Assembly: GCA_036877525.1 (NCBI GenBank)
Contig: JAZGTH010000031.1
Span: 4,437,501-4,501,500, forward strand
Length of the DNA: 64,000 bases
Direction: 5' to 3'
From: Chromobotia macracanthus
Taxonomy: Eukaryota; Chordata; Actinopteri; Cypriniformes; Botiidae
Each line of letters begins with the position of its first letter. Positions within the stretch are counted from its first letter, which is position 1. The position numbers were made by a program, and so were the translations under genes. Of this stretch, positions 38,441-51,968 are shown piece by piece. Below the pieces are notes generated by a model, which was given only the letters and a program-made list of their open reading frames with translations, had not been told where the DNA came from and did no database searches.

Positions 38441-39574
38441 GCAAATCTTTTCTACAGTGTGCAACCTTTATGTGCCTGATGTCTGCTGCATAACAACATG
38501 GGGAAGGGTGAACGAATTGCATTTAGAGTTTATGTTTAGTAGTGGAAATAGTGTGATCGTAGGATTTACCTTTCAAAACTATGTGGATGTAAGAGTTATG
38601 CAAACACAGTCAGTTGCTTAGGGTTAGTTCAGCCACTGGTGTTTTGCATTTAACTGGAGGCAAAACAAAAATCCCAAACTGCACTTAAAAACAGATTAAT
38701 TTTCCATTATAATGGCAAACAGTTTAAATCGTTTTCGAGCATGAATTCTTGTCCGTTTAATGAAGGTACGGCGCTCTGTTCGGGTCTTTAAAACGCAGTT
38801 TATATGTTAGACAACCTGTTACACGACGTTTCTTAATTTTTTTTGTGACGCCTTAGCAAACGTCGTCTTGCTTTTAAAAGTGAATGAAGTGCTTTAATTT
38901 TCTCTACATTGTATTTAATTTGTGGGAAGCATTTCGCACATATTGGAAGAATTAAAAAGAGTGCCTCTTTCTTTCTGATCTGTTTTTAAAACGTTTCGAT
39001 TTTATTTAATTTTGTATGCGAGCACCAACGTGTATAAAAGCACTCGATACAGGAATTACAGAGAACAAGTGTGACCATAAACCGAGAATGCCAAACGTTT
39101 CTTGTGAAGTTCAATCAGAGATGAGACATTTTTCCTTTATTAATTTTATCGATTTATTAAGAGTACAAAATGTTTCAAGCTGTAACTTTTTAATGTGTAT
39201 TTCATTTTAAAGCAGTGTCCCACAAAAAGGGAAATTTAAAAGAAAACGAGTAAAAGATGGTAAAATGTTATAATACCTTTCCTACAGCTTCATTTAAGTT
39301 TGTTTAGCTAACTTTGCTGTCATTTAGTGTTAGTGTTTATAGATGTATGAGCAATTTTGTGAAGTAATGTACTGTTACATACGATGTTGGAGTTATTTTA
39401 AAACACACAACTCTAACCTTTCAAATGCTTGAAGTTAAGATCTTTCCTTGCATGTTAACAACTATTATGTATAAAATATACATTTACGAAATCTAAATGC
39501 AACATTGTTAATTGAGGCTGATCAAACTGACATGGCGAAGGAGGATTGTATGAAGTTTATTGATTTGACCATGT

Positions 39575-39655
39575 TTTGTCCATTGCCCTTTTTCTGTTGT
39601 ACTACTGACCAATCAGAAGAGCAGTGCAATATTAAAAGGGCATTGGCTTATAGAA
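39575..39655 (+). ncRNA. mir130: miR-130 family microRNA hairpin
   Basis: The 3' arm at 39622-39643 begins CAGTGCAATATTAAAAGGG, carrying the AGTGCAA seed of the miR-130/301/454 family; it resembles fish miR-130c. The 5' arm at 39585-39606 begins GCCCTTTTTCTGTTG, the typical passenger strand. The arms pair over about 25 bp around a terminal loop of about 15 nt, and the CATTG and CAATG flanks extend the stem. A chance 60-codon frame (39505-39687) covers the hairpin and is not a gene. Family knowledge: these microRNAs share targets with miR-301. Confidence 0.93.
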
Positions 39656-40025
39656 CAGAGACCTCCACTTATTCTCTATTGCCTTAACCTCTCACCTCCT
39701 CTATGGTTTAACATGTGTAATTACAGTGCACAGGTTTGTTGTGTTACATATATTGCACACTGTAAATGTTTGGCCAACTTGCTTTGAATCTGTGTCATGA
39801 AATGATTATTTTAGATTTGCACAGTATCTGTAAAGCTTGTAAAGATTGTTATACATGGCACACCCTTACAGGCAAGGATACATTTTTTTCACTTGTTTTC
39901 TACTGTTGCTGTGGCTGCAGAAAATCTAACAGAACTTTAAAGAACTTGAAATGAGGAATAGAGTGTAACTAGCCATTGGCCAAAGAAGATGGCTGACCCC
40001 ATGTCCATGTGCTGATGTGCTGAGG

Positions 40026-40100
40026 TCAGCTGCTCTGACGATGTTGCACTACTGTACCATCCATTCTAGCAGTGCAATAGTATTGTCATAGCATTTAGCC
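40026..40100 (+). ncRNA. mir301: miR-301 family microRNA hairpin
   Basis: The 3' arm at 40070-40091 begins CAGTGCAATAGTATTGTCA, the mature miR-301 sequence, with an ATAG end as in a fish variant. The 5' arm at 40032-40053 begins GCTCTGACGATGTTGCAC, the usual miR-301 passenger strand. The two arms form an imperfect stem of about 25 bp with a short loop. It lies about 390 bp downstream of the miR-130 hairpin on the same strand, so both are probably processed from one transcript. Clustering of miR-130 with miR-301 is known in vertebrates (for example human MIR301B-MIR130B on chromosome 22). Confidence 0.94.
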
Positions 40101-40109
40101 TCTGCCTGT

Positions 40110-43100
40110 GTTCAACTGTCACGGGAATGCTGGGTAACAAATTACAGTCTAAAAGGGCCTCTTATGTTATCCTCCAACTGTGATTTGTCACGTTCTTGTT
40201 TGATAAATAAATTCAGTACTTTTTGGACTTACAGCTGAGTTGAGGCATCATTTGTTTTGGCCCCCGGGGACTAAATAGTATAAAAATTGCAATTAGGGTT
40301 AGCTTTGTTATTTCATGTGATGGGGTTGGTTTGTAGGTAGGTAGTTAATGGTAGAAGGGCCTGAATAAAGGTGCATGCTAGACCCTCCCTTGTCACAGGT
40401 TAGTAGGGGGGAAGGGAAGGTTTTCAGTGGAATGCAGGGAAGCACGTCCAGTTGTGAGTATAGGGGTGGGGGATGGGTCAGGAGAGGGGCCCAGGACTGC
40501 TAAACGTGTCTCTCGGCATTGCTTAGACAGTCCTTAACATAACTCAGTGATCAGTCCCTATAGGCTCTGAGTCATGCATACCAAACCTATATGTTTAAGG
40601 CATGTTTCACTGATGGACTTTCTATAGAAGGTGTCTGTACTTGCCTTGTATCCGTAGAAATTTGCTTTGTGAGGTTCAGCTGTAAGAATATTTAAGCTAC
40701 CCTGTTTATCATCATAAAGTATTCACAACAATTCTGTTCATAGTACGAAAACCTGCAGTTAACAGTTCAGATCAAAAATCAGATCCATTAAAACACATTT
40801 CATTTATTGTAGTAGTGTAAGCTTTAACCAGGTTTAACAAGCTATAAGCTAAACAAGCTATTATAATGTGTTGCACTAATGCACTGAGACACTAATGCTC
40901 CAAACCTTTACACCTGAAAAAATATCTTCACTAAAAGTTGGTTTTACATGAAAGCAGACTAGCACAATTCAGGGCAGGCATGCCGAATATGCCTCAGGTT
41001 AAATGTTAACCCTGTTTATCCATGGGTTGGGAAACTACAAGCTAGTGAAGCACCTAAACCACTTAAGTAACTTGTTGAGGCATGTTTGCAAGGGTTGCTG
41101 GGAAATAGTGGAATGTGAGGAATGGGAGATGATATGTGTCTGAAGCACTATTAAATAGGACACATCACTGTCACAGACTGCTTTCAGTCCTCTAAAGCAG
41201 ATTGCACAATAATCCAGTAGTACCTCTGTAAACGTTTACACGATGTTACAACCACTTACTTTGCGGACTGTTTAGGAAAACGTATATCCACGTGTTTATT
41301 TAACCTTTTGTTCCTAAACTTACAGCTCTCCTTTAGACAATACTGTCTGTAGGACTTCACAGAACTGCACTGTAATGTTTGTGCTTATGGAGTTTCATTT
41401 GAAGTTAAGTTAAACAATTAAAAGAGCTGTTAAATGCTTCATCCTGGTGTGATGACTTCATATTGGACGAAGACTCAACGTAGCCCAATGTATTGAAGCT
41501 GTTTAATGCTCTAGTTACAAGTGAATATGAAATTTAATATCTTAAACTGCCTATAGCGGAAGCATTGTATGTTGAGACTACAGCGTTATGTTAATAGTAA
41601 TGTTAGTTAATTGTACAGCTAACTCAAAGCAATGGGTCTATCTAAAATGGAGTCTATACGTTACAATATACCATCATTATCTTCAGAGGGCGGTAGATGC
41701 CTACTATGGGTTTAGCATGCACACTATTTAGCACAAAAACATTGGGTGAATTAAACGCACAGCCATTTCTGTAAGCATTTCAGCCACGCAATTTATGAAT
41801 GGAAATCGCAGTATAGGCCCATTTCACTAGTGTCAGTGATCGGGGCTTGACATCCGGTTTTTTTTTTTTTTTTTGCTATATTCGCGTTTTTATTTTGATC
41901 AAGCAATTATTTCATCGGATGTTTAAATTATACAAGTATTAATGCGGAGTAACTCTTTATAGATTATATCAGTTTCATAACACGCCGTTTAACATAGTCG
42001 TTTAATTCATATAGACGTAACTTGCATTGTTTAATTATTTAACCCATTTAATCGATGTCTGGGACCATGATATTGTTACTTTACAGTTCACAATGCCATA
42101 AAGGCCTGTTTTATGATCATTTATGAAAGAAGTTGTTGGCCAGATCTTCGTTTCTCTGTCTAATATCGATCGATGTAGCGAATATTAAGACAGAAAATCG
42201 TCATCTCACTTCACGACACTATTTCTCTGTGGATGTTAAATGAGTTGTAGTCACGATACGCTTTATAATTCAGTGACAGAAGCTGATTATGTTAATAAAA
42301 GGTTTTTTTGCACTCATGTGTACACATCACATAAGCTTTGCCGCCATCTTACGGACAATGTACAGAGATTTTCCTGAAAATGTCCTTACGGTCGAGTTTT
42401 ACATTATTCATATATTAATGTGTTTGATAGCAGTTTCAACACATTTGCTGTAAACAGTCTTGGCTTCAGCCATAGACCTATATGCTGTAATATCCTATAT
42501 AAATCCTGCTATTAAAATGTAAATAAATATATATGTGACAACAGGCTCAGTTTAAAATAAAACACTTTAATATATAATCTTAATTTGCTTACAAAAGACA
42601 GAGAATGCATAAACAACTCAGAATAAAATAACTGTTTAAAAGTCACTGTTTAAGTTAAGGCCACTTTAATTTACTCATAGGATAGATACTTGTACAAGGG
42701 CAAGTTTCTGGGGTAACCCCCCATTAGTCAAAACTAGTAATTACACCCCCCCAATATGTATACGTTTATTAATGAAAACATATGTACAGTTCACACTGTA
42801 TCCCCACCAAAATTCAAACCAAATATCCACCCTTTGATATGTATGTAAAAAACTGACAGTGAGAATATCACCCAACACTAAACCTGTGATTCATTACCTC
42901 AGTTTTCCACTAACCATGAACAATAAAAAATGTTTAATACCATGTAACAAAATACCAAATGTGGGTTGGTCTTATTTAAATGCACAGACAAAACAATAAT
43001 ACAAAACGAAATAATGTAAAACAAAAACTAAACATAATATGAAGGTTTTACAAAATGATTACTTTTAAACTAGCTATACAGATGATCATTCTTGTAAAAG

Positions 43101-43300
43101 CTGTGAACTTAATATGGCAACACAAACACGGCAAATCCATTTCATCAAATATTTTCTGCCAGAAGAATTATAGTAAAGCTAAACAGAACTTCAAACTCAA
43201 CTAGATAAACAATGTGTATCAGTTATTTTTAGGCAGGAATGAATATTGTGGAGATGAACTTTAATGCCTTGAAAACTTTAAACATAAACAGCAAAGTTTA
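40110..43300. other. Region between the microRNA pair and the nt5c2-like gene
   Basis: No coding exon or further microRNA hairpin was recognised. A T18-type homopolymer lies near 41859-41876. The right part (about 42530-43323) probably contains the 3' UTR of the minus-strand nt5c2-like gene; a minus-strand AATAAA lies at 42775-42780. The end of the microRNA transcript was not identified. Confidence 0.5.
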
Positions 43301-43323
43301 TAAATGCAGCAATAAGAACCACT

Positions 43324-46300
43324 TCAGTCCTCATGTCTCTGGGTGGTAGGGTTATTTCGGACACAGTTCTCATCTTGTCCACAGTTGCCATCGTTGCACT
43401 CACATTGGCGCTGTGTGAAAACCAAGAATTTGAATTAGAAAAGAAGCATAACTTTTATATAACTGAAATAAATGTGAGCGTGTCATTTAAACCTTGGTAA
43501 GTGTGGTTTTAAGAATGTGATTGGCTGAGAGATCTGATGTGGTCTGATCCCTGGTCTGAGGTTCCAAAGCGACCTCATGAGGCAACTAAAAAAGAAGACG
43601 GGTTTTACACAAGTCAGAGCAAGTCATATACAATATTCAAGAAATAATGCAGACCCTGGAAAGTTTGACAAAATATCAATACCTGTTTCAATAATTGAAA
43701 GTATTTGGCCACAATCCAAATCTATAAAGGTATTATTACTCACTTTGCAATTACTTTTAAAATAAACAGGTCTTAAGTTAATTTTATGAATGTTTAAATT
43801 CAGTTTTCTTAATACTCACACAGATGCCCTAGAAAAGTAATCACAGGTGTACTTTATAACATTAACTATCTATTGTTTAATCATTTTAAAATAAATCGTA
43901 TTTTCGTTAAATGCTTGAAATGTTTATATTTTAAAACAAATGCCACTTGGTGTGATACTTTAATTCAGTAACATTTATAATATTGGCCACTGTTCCTTAC
44001 CTTTCCCACTCTTTTAAAGATTGTAAAATAAAGATCAACCTTTTTTGTTCTTTGTTCTTTTTACATTTGAATGCATCTTATAGGTATTTAAATAAAACAA
44101 TAAAATATGTTGGACACCTTACCAGGACATGAGGGTCCCTGAAGAGGTAGCTGAAGGGGTAATTTAGGAGATTGATGCAGGAGATAGAATATATATCTGC
44201 ATAACGCAATAACTGACTGGCAAAGAGAGTTTTGGATGAACCACAGCGAAAAAGACTGCCCATTTTCCCATAGCACAAATCCATGCCATATGTCACCATC
44301 TACAACACACATAAAAAAACTTTATAATAACAGTACATTAAAAATACAACATTTATCATGCAGCACATCTAGAAGCAAACTGGTTTAGATGTGGAAAAAT
44401 ACATTTAGAGTGTGACCCATAAAATGTAATATCAAAGGTTTTCTATTCTTTTGTTTTTGGCTTGCTCTGTAAATCTGCTTTGAAATGATATGTATTGTGA
44501 AAAGTATTACATAAATGAAACTGACTTGATTAGATTGAACTTACTTTAATCCTGTCCTGAATGGCACTGATATCTGGGCACTCTCGACTCTCACTGTCCA
44601 AATGCCTGATGGGATAAAATTTTAAAAAAGGACAAATGTAATATTTTTATTTTAAGAGTTATGCTTTTTGTGTCATGTTTTTCTGTCCTATAGGGATGTT
44701 TTCTGGGAACAAGAATTCCCTAAAAGGAAAGCAAAACCTGACTAACCTAATTAAGAAATCAGGATCGTAATGTATATGTTTTTTGCAGTGCTATGTCGCC
44801 CTCTTTCGACCATTTTAAGTATTACTCCCTGTGGTTGATGACTAACTCTGGTAGAGGACATTAGCACATTAACTACAATTACAACTCATATATTCATAAA
44901 TACACCCTAAAGCAATATTGAGAATGTTTCTTAATGCCTTATTCTTACACTCAGTCCTCCCAATCTTAAATATCTGATGCATAACTTGAGATATTGTTGG
45001 ATTAGAAACGTCTTTCTTACTGATATAATTCAGCGAGGAAAATGTCGAGATGTTTTAACTCCTCAAACATATCTGTACAAAAAACAAGAAAACAGTTTAT
45101 TTTCATATCTGTATCATAGAGGCTATATAAACATACATTCTGAAAAATGACAGTTCCAAAAAGGTAATTTTTTGTTATTATTATTAATAATAATTAATTA
45201 TTAATTATTGCAGCAATGCCACAGCAGAACCATTTTTGGTTCCACAAAGAACCTTTCAGTCAAAGGTTCTTAAAAGAACCATTTGTATCTTCCCTTTCCA
45301 TAGTCTGTAGACCCTTCTTCCACTACGAAGAACCTTTTGTGCAGCCGTAAGGTTCTATAGATGTTAAAAGGTTCTTTGAAACCATACAGCCCAATAAAGA
45401 ACCTTTATTTTAAAGAGTGTATGTATCTGGACTTATGTCATGGTTGAAATTAATATTAGTTAAATGTACATCAGAGCACTTACTGTTTTTGTCTTCCCAC
45501 ACATGCAACTCCTTAGCAAGCTCAGGAACGACCAAGAATGTCTTCCAGCCCTGACGTTTCTTTGACTTGAGGATGTCCCCGAAGATATGATCGCCCACAT
45601 AAAGGATGTCTTTCCCCATAACATCCAGCAAATCACAGACAATATCAGAAGATCCTGAGAAAGGTGTTGAACAAGAACAAGTGATGTAAGCCTATGATGT
45701 AAGCCTATGATGAGCCTATATGTCTATGAGATATGATAAAAAGATAACAGTCGAACACAATTTTTTACCTCCAGAATACACTGTCCCATGCTGAAGAGCT
45801 CCTGTATATGTTCCTATACGCAGCTTGCCAGTGTCCTGCATCAGCAATGTGACATCATTTACAATTTAAGACATTTTTCAAAAACTGATTTTCTTTGCAA
45901 ATTGTATAAAATTTCAGAAGGTTTTAATAACTGTTTATGCATCTAATCTGCATCTAACTTAATCTAAGCACTCTGGATAAATCCCTTAAGAAATCTCACC
46001 GTGTCTACTTGTCGTAATACCGTCCCCTCTGCAAAAAACAACGGCTTCTTCGTGTCCACCACCACCAGGTCAAAGTAGGACCGCCAGGATTTTTTGGGGT
46101 TCTGAAAAACGTAATGTTTTATACACGTGAGTATGTTATATCCCTCCTTAGAATTCCTCATCAAAATATAGTTCCTTTAGGCTTTATCTGTGAATCTTAT
46201 ACAGTAAATAAATGTTTAGAAGCTGCAAAAAAAGTGGATAAAAATATTCAGGCTCCTCACCTTGGAGCCAGATGGAAAATCGAGTAAATATTTCATAATA

Positions 46301-49300
46301 CCCTGAGTGCAGAGACAAAGTAATGCAATTAAAAACAAATGATATAAATGATTTTACTGTGCTATGATCTGTTGGTTTTTTTTCAGTAAGTCCAGATCAT
46401 TTTTGTTATTTCTTTTTACCTCTGTGTAATTGAAGTCACTGTTGGTGGCCAGGAAAACTTTGGCGACCTCTTTGATGCGACCAAGTAAAACAGGGAGGCG
46501 GGGCTAAACAAAATCAAAACAAAATGTGTTTTTACAATAAAGATGCTGCATAAATTTCACAGGAATATGCTGTAAGAATGAATTCTTTTGACATATGTAT
46601 ATGTATGCTATTAACAATAATAGTTAAGAATAATTGTAGGTTAATTATACTAATAAACACTAATAAGACACATTACTTACATCTTTAATCACATACTTAT
46701 CCAGGTTTTTCAAAGTTCTTTCCTTTAAACTGCCCTGAGGGGAAAAAAGATCAATTAAAATACATTTTGTGCTGAAAAAGAAAAACATGCAGGAGACAAT
46801 CTACTGCAAAACCAAGTGACAACAAACTCTTTAGAACATCTTAATGTCTTGTTTTACTATTTCTTAATCAGTTTTTGGGAACTGAATGAGTATGTAGTTT
46901 GTAATCTGATAATGCAACCCGAATGCAGATGTAAGTGGTAAATGTTAGTGGTCATGCTCACTGAACATACAGTTTCATGCAGGTAATCCATGGCATCCCT
47001 CACGTCCTGAAACATGCTTCTGTGTGACATGAACAAGTCACCGTGTTTGAACCCTTTGTCATAGCTAAAAGGAGAGAAAACAGATTTTAAGGGGAACTGT
47101 GGGGTGACAATGCAGTATTTTATACAGCAAGTTACAATACCAAGAGATAATCGTCTTTAAAGGAAATTTCGTTATTGTGGCTAGGTGGTTGAGGTCTAAT
47201 TTGTGTCTGTAGTACAAATGGTTATGTTGGTAGTGCAGTTTTAGTTACGGGTTAGTTCAAATATCCAACCATACGAATGAGCAATAGTTTTCTTGTTTCC
47301 CTTACAAAAATCAACCATGGTTTTACTATAGTTTAAACCAAAAACCATGGTTACTATAGTTAAACCGTAGTAACCACAAATTAACCATGGGTTTGCTACA
47401 GCAACCATTGTTGTATTTGTAAAAAAACTGGGGTATAGAAAAACTGGGGTATCGACAAGGTAATCAATGCACCAAAAAACCATGGTTACTACACTTTTAC
47501 AATAATAAAACCATGATTCATTTTCAAAAGGGTCACCAAGCACCTGTTAAAGTACTGTTGCAAGAAAATTCACTCACTTTTTGTATCTGGTGCTTTTGGT
47601 GAAGAAATCCACAAGACACGCATAAAGATAGGTCTCTGTGAGAGATAAAGGTGACATGAAGTTTGTTAGCTTTGTTAGCTTTTTTTTTTCCCTTCACTTG
47701 ACCAATCAAATGCTTCATTTTACCCGATAGGTTGAAGAGCGTGTTGAGGACATAAAAGCGCTCTGTGTCATCTCTTTGGATGAACCTGTTTGGATAATAC
47801 TTATGGATCTGTGTGCTGCAAACAGACACATTAGACACGTATTAGAATACAGGAAGATGAATAGCAATGATCTTGACAGTTATATTAACTTTACAAAGAA
47901 TTTGCATGCTTTGCGACTTAGGAGTGTATTGGCTCAGTGGCAGATGGAGCGGTCAGCCACTGAGCTATAGAGTTAATGTCTTACCATCCCTTGCTGACGA
48001 GCTGCAAGCTGATCTTTTGCTAAATAAAACCATGTCAACATTAGCCCATGCCACAGTGGCGCCTGATAGAACATCTTTTGTTATGCTGTCCTATTTGTTC
48101 GAATACTCAGCTAAGATGACAGAAGTATATATGGATTGTTTCTCTTTAATAAAATGCTGTTTAATTCCTAAACATTTAATCGCTCCTCAGATTGTTAATT
48201 AATTGGCACATTTTTAAAAGGAGATAGCCAGGCCTCAGTACAGATCTTTTGAATTGGACTCCATATACCAAATCCTGAAATATGTAGTTAAAAGCCGCAG
48301 GTCAGTGGGCCATTATGTGTAGCCTAATCCATGTGTTTTAGCTGTCTAATGAAGCCCATACCAGGAAACAACAACTTCATAAACAAAATCATCTGTGCTT
48401 GATCTAAATAGCCTCATAAGACACTTTCCACAAAACCTGTCTTGGAACTGCATTTTGGCAACACATGGTGTTTGAAAGGAGATCAAGTGTGTAGTTTCTG
48501 CACTAGCAGTGGCAACAAATAGAACTGCAAAAATAATCAACATGTTTAAAACATTGAGAAAGTTATTAATCCACCTTGAAAAGTCAAATGAAATATTTAC
48601 AAAACAAAATATTTACAAACTAAATAATTTGCTAAAAGAAATAATTATTATTTAGCTTATAGTGTGTATATATACACACACACACAATTATTATTATGTA
48701 TTTATATATTTTATTATATATATATTTAAGATCCTCAGATACATCCCTGTCTCTCTTTCAAATGCGTGTTTTTGGCTTTCAACTCATCTCTTTAACTTTT
48801 TGGCACACACAGCATTCTGGTTTTTTTGAATTTTCTGTTGTCTGACTGTACATTTGCAAGCAAACGCTTGCAATCTCACTCACCCTCTGAGGTACTCAAA
48901 GCCATGAGTGCAGACCAGGATGTTTCCATTGGAGTCTATTTTCAACAGGTTACCGTACCTTGTGTCATACACCAGACCTCTGAAGAGAAAACAAGTGAGA
49001 GAATTAGAAACAATTAGAATGTGAGAATAATCTGTAGTAAAATATTGAAGCGAAAACATGGCCCAAACACCCCCAACTGTCTGCATTTGCTAATCAGGCC
49101 TTTTTGATAATGACTTCTATTGACCCTATTGCTTTTGTGAGATCCTTGAGGGAATGGCACATTTGCATGGGCTGGTTTTTCATGAAAAGCATTTTATGAA
49201 ATATGTATGTAAAGGCACAAACCCAATTCCAACCTAATTTATATTTTAAATTAAAAAATATTTTGCTTTTATGAACCCATAAAAACAGCTGATATATGTC

Positions 49301-51384
49301 TGTGCTTAACGAGCAACATAAACAACAGTGTGTGTAAAGGCATCCTTTAACCAGAATATAGGCCTCATGGAAAAGGATGTGCATGTAAACATAGTCAATG
49401 TTTTGATTTTGTTTTTGCAATGTCACTAACCTTTACGAAGAGCACTAAACATAGCCTAATCCAGGACCATTATAACTAAATATTACTTACCGTGTAGGGA
49501 AGGTTGGGTCATAAGTATAGACCAGCAGCTCGTGTGGGTAGCCGATTGACACAAGCCTGTCCCTGAGAAGCTCAAAGCCCATACTCTCATACTCGGGAGA
49601 TTTGTACACTGTTAAAAGCAAAATAATTGATGTGTACATACGATAAAACTTCACATATTCTGATAACCTCTCCCAGAAGTGCAACAGATGTTCCTACCTG
49701 CCAAAGTGTAATCCATGTCAAAGCCATAGCACTTAATGTTTTCAAGTGTCAAACTCCGGTTCACAAATATCCTAAGGGAATAAAATAGGCTTGTTTTAGT
49801 ATGTGATGGATAAAGTTTAATCACAGAAAATTTAGTTTGAACTGCAATTAATTTTGTTACATGTAAATATAGATAGACGTATTTGTCTATTTGTGTTTTG
49901 AATGTATTTAAGCGCAGGGTCTTATATATCACGTCAGCACAGTTTAGCTCTGTTCTTATCAGGTCGCTCACATATGACAGCGATCCAGCTGGTGTGAGGT
50001 AACTGCTGTTTAAAAGACGTAAAGATGTAAAGTGAAGGGGCCGCCAACTGGCACACTCTCTTCTTGGCAATATTTCAACATAAACCCGTCACGATTCCGT
50101 GACTAGAATGAAAGGTTAATGACTAAGCAATCTAAAAATAGTAGATAATGCAAAGCAATTAAATCCATGAGTAAACTGATGTTTGAAATGTTACAAGCAA
50201 TATTAACAATTCGAGAAAGAAATAGTATTAAAGTCCAACAAGGAAATTATTGACTCACAACACAACCTGTATGTTCACATAAACATGAATGAATGGTTGT
50301 ATTCTGAGGCCAGTCTTTACCTCAACATGTTATCATAATACACTCTTAAAAAATAAGGTTGTTAAAAGTTTATTTGTGGGGCTGTGTGGTTCCATAAGGA
50401 ACGTTTTACATCCAAAGAACCTTTCTATATCACAAAAAGTTTTACTATAAAAGGGTTCATTTAGGAACCTGTGACTAAAAGGTTCTTTGGGGAACCAGAA
50501 AGGCACTGCTGTGAAGAATCACCTTTAAATGTGGTTCAATAGCATCAGATTCAGACTGTAAATGTTAGTTCAATAACATACTGATGGTCAAATAATTGAC
50601 CGAATTCATAATTATCTATATTTGATTGTTTATTTACAATACGTTACTTGAAACTCATATCTGAGACATTTTAAATTGTGTCACTGAAACTATGACAATA
50701 AAAAGTGGGAAACAAGTTTTATAAATGCCATTAGTCATACATTATTAAAGAAATATATTACCTGCTAAGTTTCTTGCAACAGGCCTTCAGATACTAGAAA
50801 ACCTTTCTCTGACAATGTGATCTGACCACAACAGTGAGTCTAAACTAAAAATGATCAGTCATCAATAACAATTTATATCATAATATCAATAACTGTAACT
50901 ATTAATAACTATTTACATCATTGTTCTATTTGGCATAAACAGGTAAGACTACACGCAAGCAAATAAACAGCTCTAACTAGTTACTAACACAAATAAAAAA
51001 AAACACCTTTATAAAGCAAACTATGGCTACAGGTACGATTTATTTGTCTACAGTGAACCTGAAGGTTATCACAATTCAATCATAGTCTGTGGGATGTTAC
51101 TGTATGCAGCAAGTGAATGATAAACGCAAAATGAATTCTCAGAAAAAATGGTGATAGATAAACAAAAAAAACATGAAAAATAGACGTATAGACTTAAATG
51201 ATAATTAAACCGATGATAAGACAAGCTACCATACTGATAATATGGTGTTTTCACCTGTATGAATGCGTAACTGTTCTTACCTGGAATGAATGTCTTTCTT
51301 TCCAGTGCGCAAGTCCGCGGAAAGTTTGCGCGCCGCCGCTTTCTGTTCGATGTCAAGCGGCGTCTGAGTCTCCACACTCCCCAT
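43324..51384 (-). CDS. nt5c2l1: Cytosolic 5'-nucleotidase II-like protein
   Basis: Eighteen coding exons on the minus strand: 51281-51384, 49698-49771, 49491-49608, 48884-48979, 47724-47815, 47578-47635, 46971-47064, 46681-46734, 46420-46503, 46261-46302, 46000-46101, 45769-45835, 45484-45654, 45021-45072, 44545-44605, 44123-44299, 43493-43585, 43324-43410. Frames join to 541 residues. The start is the first ATG after an in-frame stop. HAD-superfamily motifs match human NT5C2: nucleophile DMDYT (Asp53, Asp55), ATNSD with Thr250, Lys in DTKKPLFF near 290-291, and the metal-binding GDHIFGD (Asp350, Asp355). Family role: dephosphorylation of IMP and GMP and phosphotransfer in purine balance. The long acidic tail of NT5C2 is absent; the protein ends in a short cysteine-rich segment (RQCECNDGNCGQDENC). 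The donor after exon 17 (GTTTAA) is weak, so that boundary is the least certain. Confidence 0.93.
45212..45421. repeat. GGTTCTT-rich MITE, copy 1
   Basis: Repeated GGTTCTT and AAGAACC blocks face each other and the right end is TTTTAAAGAGTGTAT. This is a well-known style of short fish palindromic repeat; its partner is at 50341-50545. It lies in intron 13 of the nt5c2-like gene. Confidence 0.65.
45670..45712. repeat. Short tandem repeat in an nt5c2-like intron
   Basis: The unit GATGTAAGCCTAT occurs twice in tandem, followed by a partial third copy. Confidence 0.7.
47240..47525. repeat. Palindromic MITE rich in AACCATGGTT
   Basis: The self-complementary AACCATGGTT core recurs with ACTATAGT palindromes (47310-47360), and further AACCATGG copies lie near 47383 and 47480. 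The stretch is largely self-complementary. It lies in intron 6 of the nt5c2-like gene. An open frame at 47241-47543 lies over it and is not a gene. Confidence 0.7.
48664..48732. repeat. AT/AC low-complexity tract
   Basis: A mixed TATA and CACACA microsatellite in intron 4 of the nt5c2-like gene. Confidence 0.7.
50341..50545. repeat. GGTTCTT-rich MITE, copy 2
   Basis: It begins CACTCTTAAAAAATAAGG, the inverse of the end of the copy at 45212-45421, and contains AAGAACC and GGTTCTTTGGGGAACC blocks. It lies in intron 1 of the nt5c2-like gene. Confidence 0.65.
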
Positions 51385-51640
51385 ATCGGATGTTGCTGTC
51401 TCACTCTCGGTGTCTACCGTTTAAAGCGGTCACGACACTCTTCTTTGACTGCTTTCATTGGGTTATCATGATCAACGTAAACCCGCTTTGGGTTTTGCTT
51501 ATAAACAAGCGCCCCATGTACGTAATTTGGGCGCGGGTGCGAGACGCACGCGCACGTTGGTGAAGTCTGACATCCGTAACTCGGGCACGCAGATTGCGTT
51601 ATCAGACAGACACACACGCTCAGACGTCCCGCAGAGCACC
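51385..51640 (-). promoter_or_regulatory. nt5c2l1: CpG-rich promoter of the nt5c2-like gene
   Basis: CpG density rises sharply between about 51300 and 51665 compared with AT-rich flanks, just upstream of the minus-strand start codon at 51384. No TATA box is evident. Open frames on both strands here are a side effect of the composition. Confidence 0.55.
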
Positions 51641-51904
51641 ACGAACAAAGTCGCTACCCTCCGCCGAGCTTATTCAATATTTCATTCAGCGCATTTCTTT
51701 CTGCCTTTATCTCACTTCACACAGTACGTCCAATATTTAAAGTAGAAGAGAGACCAGCAGTAGCTTTCATAAAGAGAAATGGGTTTTATTCCACTTCAAT
51801 AACTCAATGGTCTGGAGTCAGAAGTCCAATGGCCCAAACTTTAGGAAAGTATTTTTAATGGTGGTTGAGAACAGATAAATGTAAGGCAGGTTGTTATATG
51901 ATAA

Positions 51905-51968
<64 letters not shown>

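Noticed and set aside
39505..39687. 60-codon frame
   Set aside because: It runs through the miR-130 hairpin; the hairpin explains the sequence.
40110..43300. A third microRNA such as miR-454 in the same cluster
   Set aside because: The TAGTGCAATAT mature start expected for miR-454 was not found; nearby TGCACT strings have no paired arm.
47241..47543. 100-codon minus-strand frame with repeated short motifs
   Set aside because: It is the translation of the AACCATGGTT palindromic repeat in an intron.
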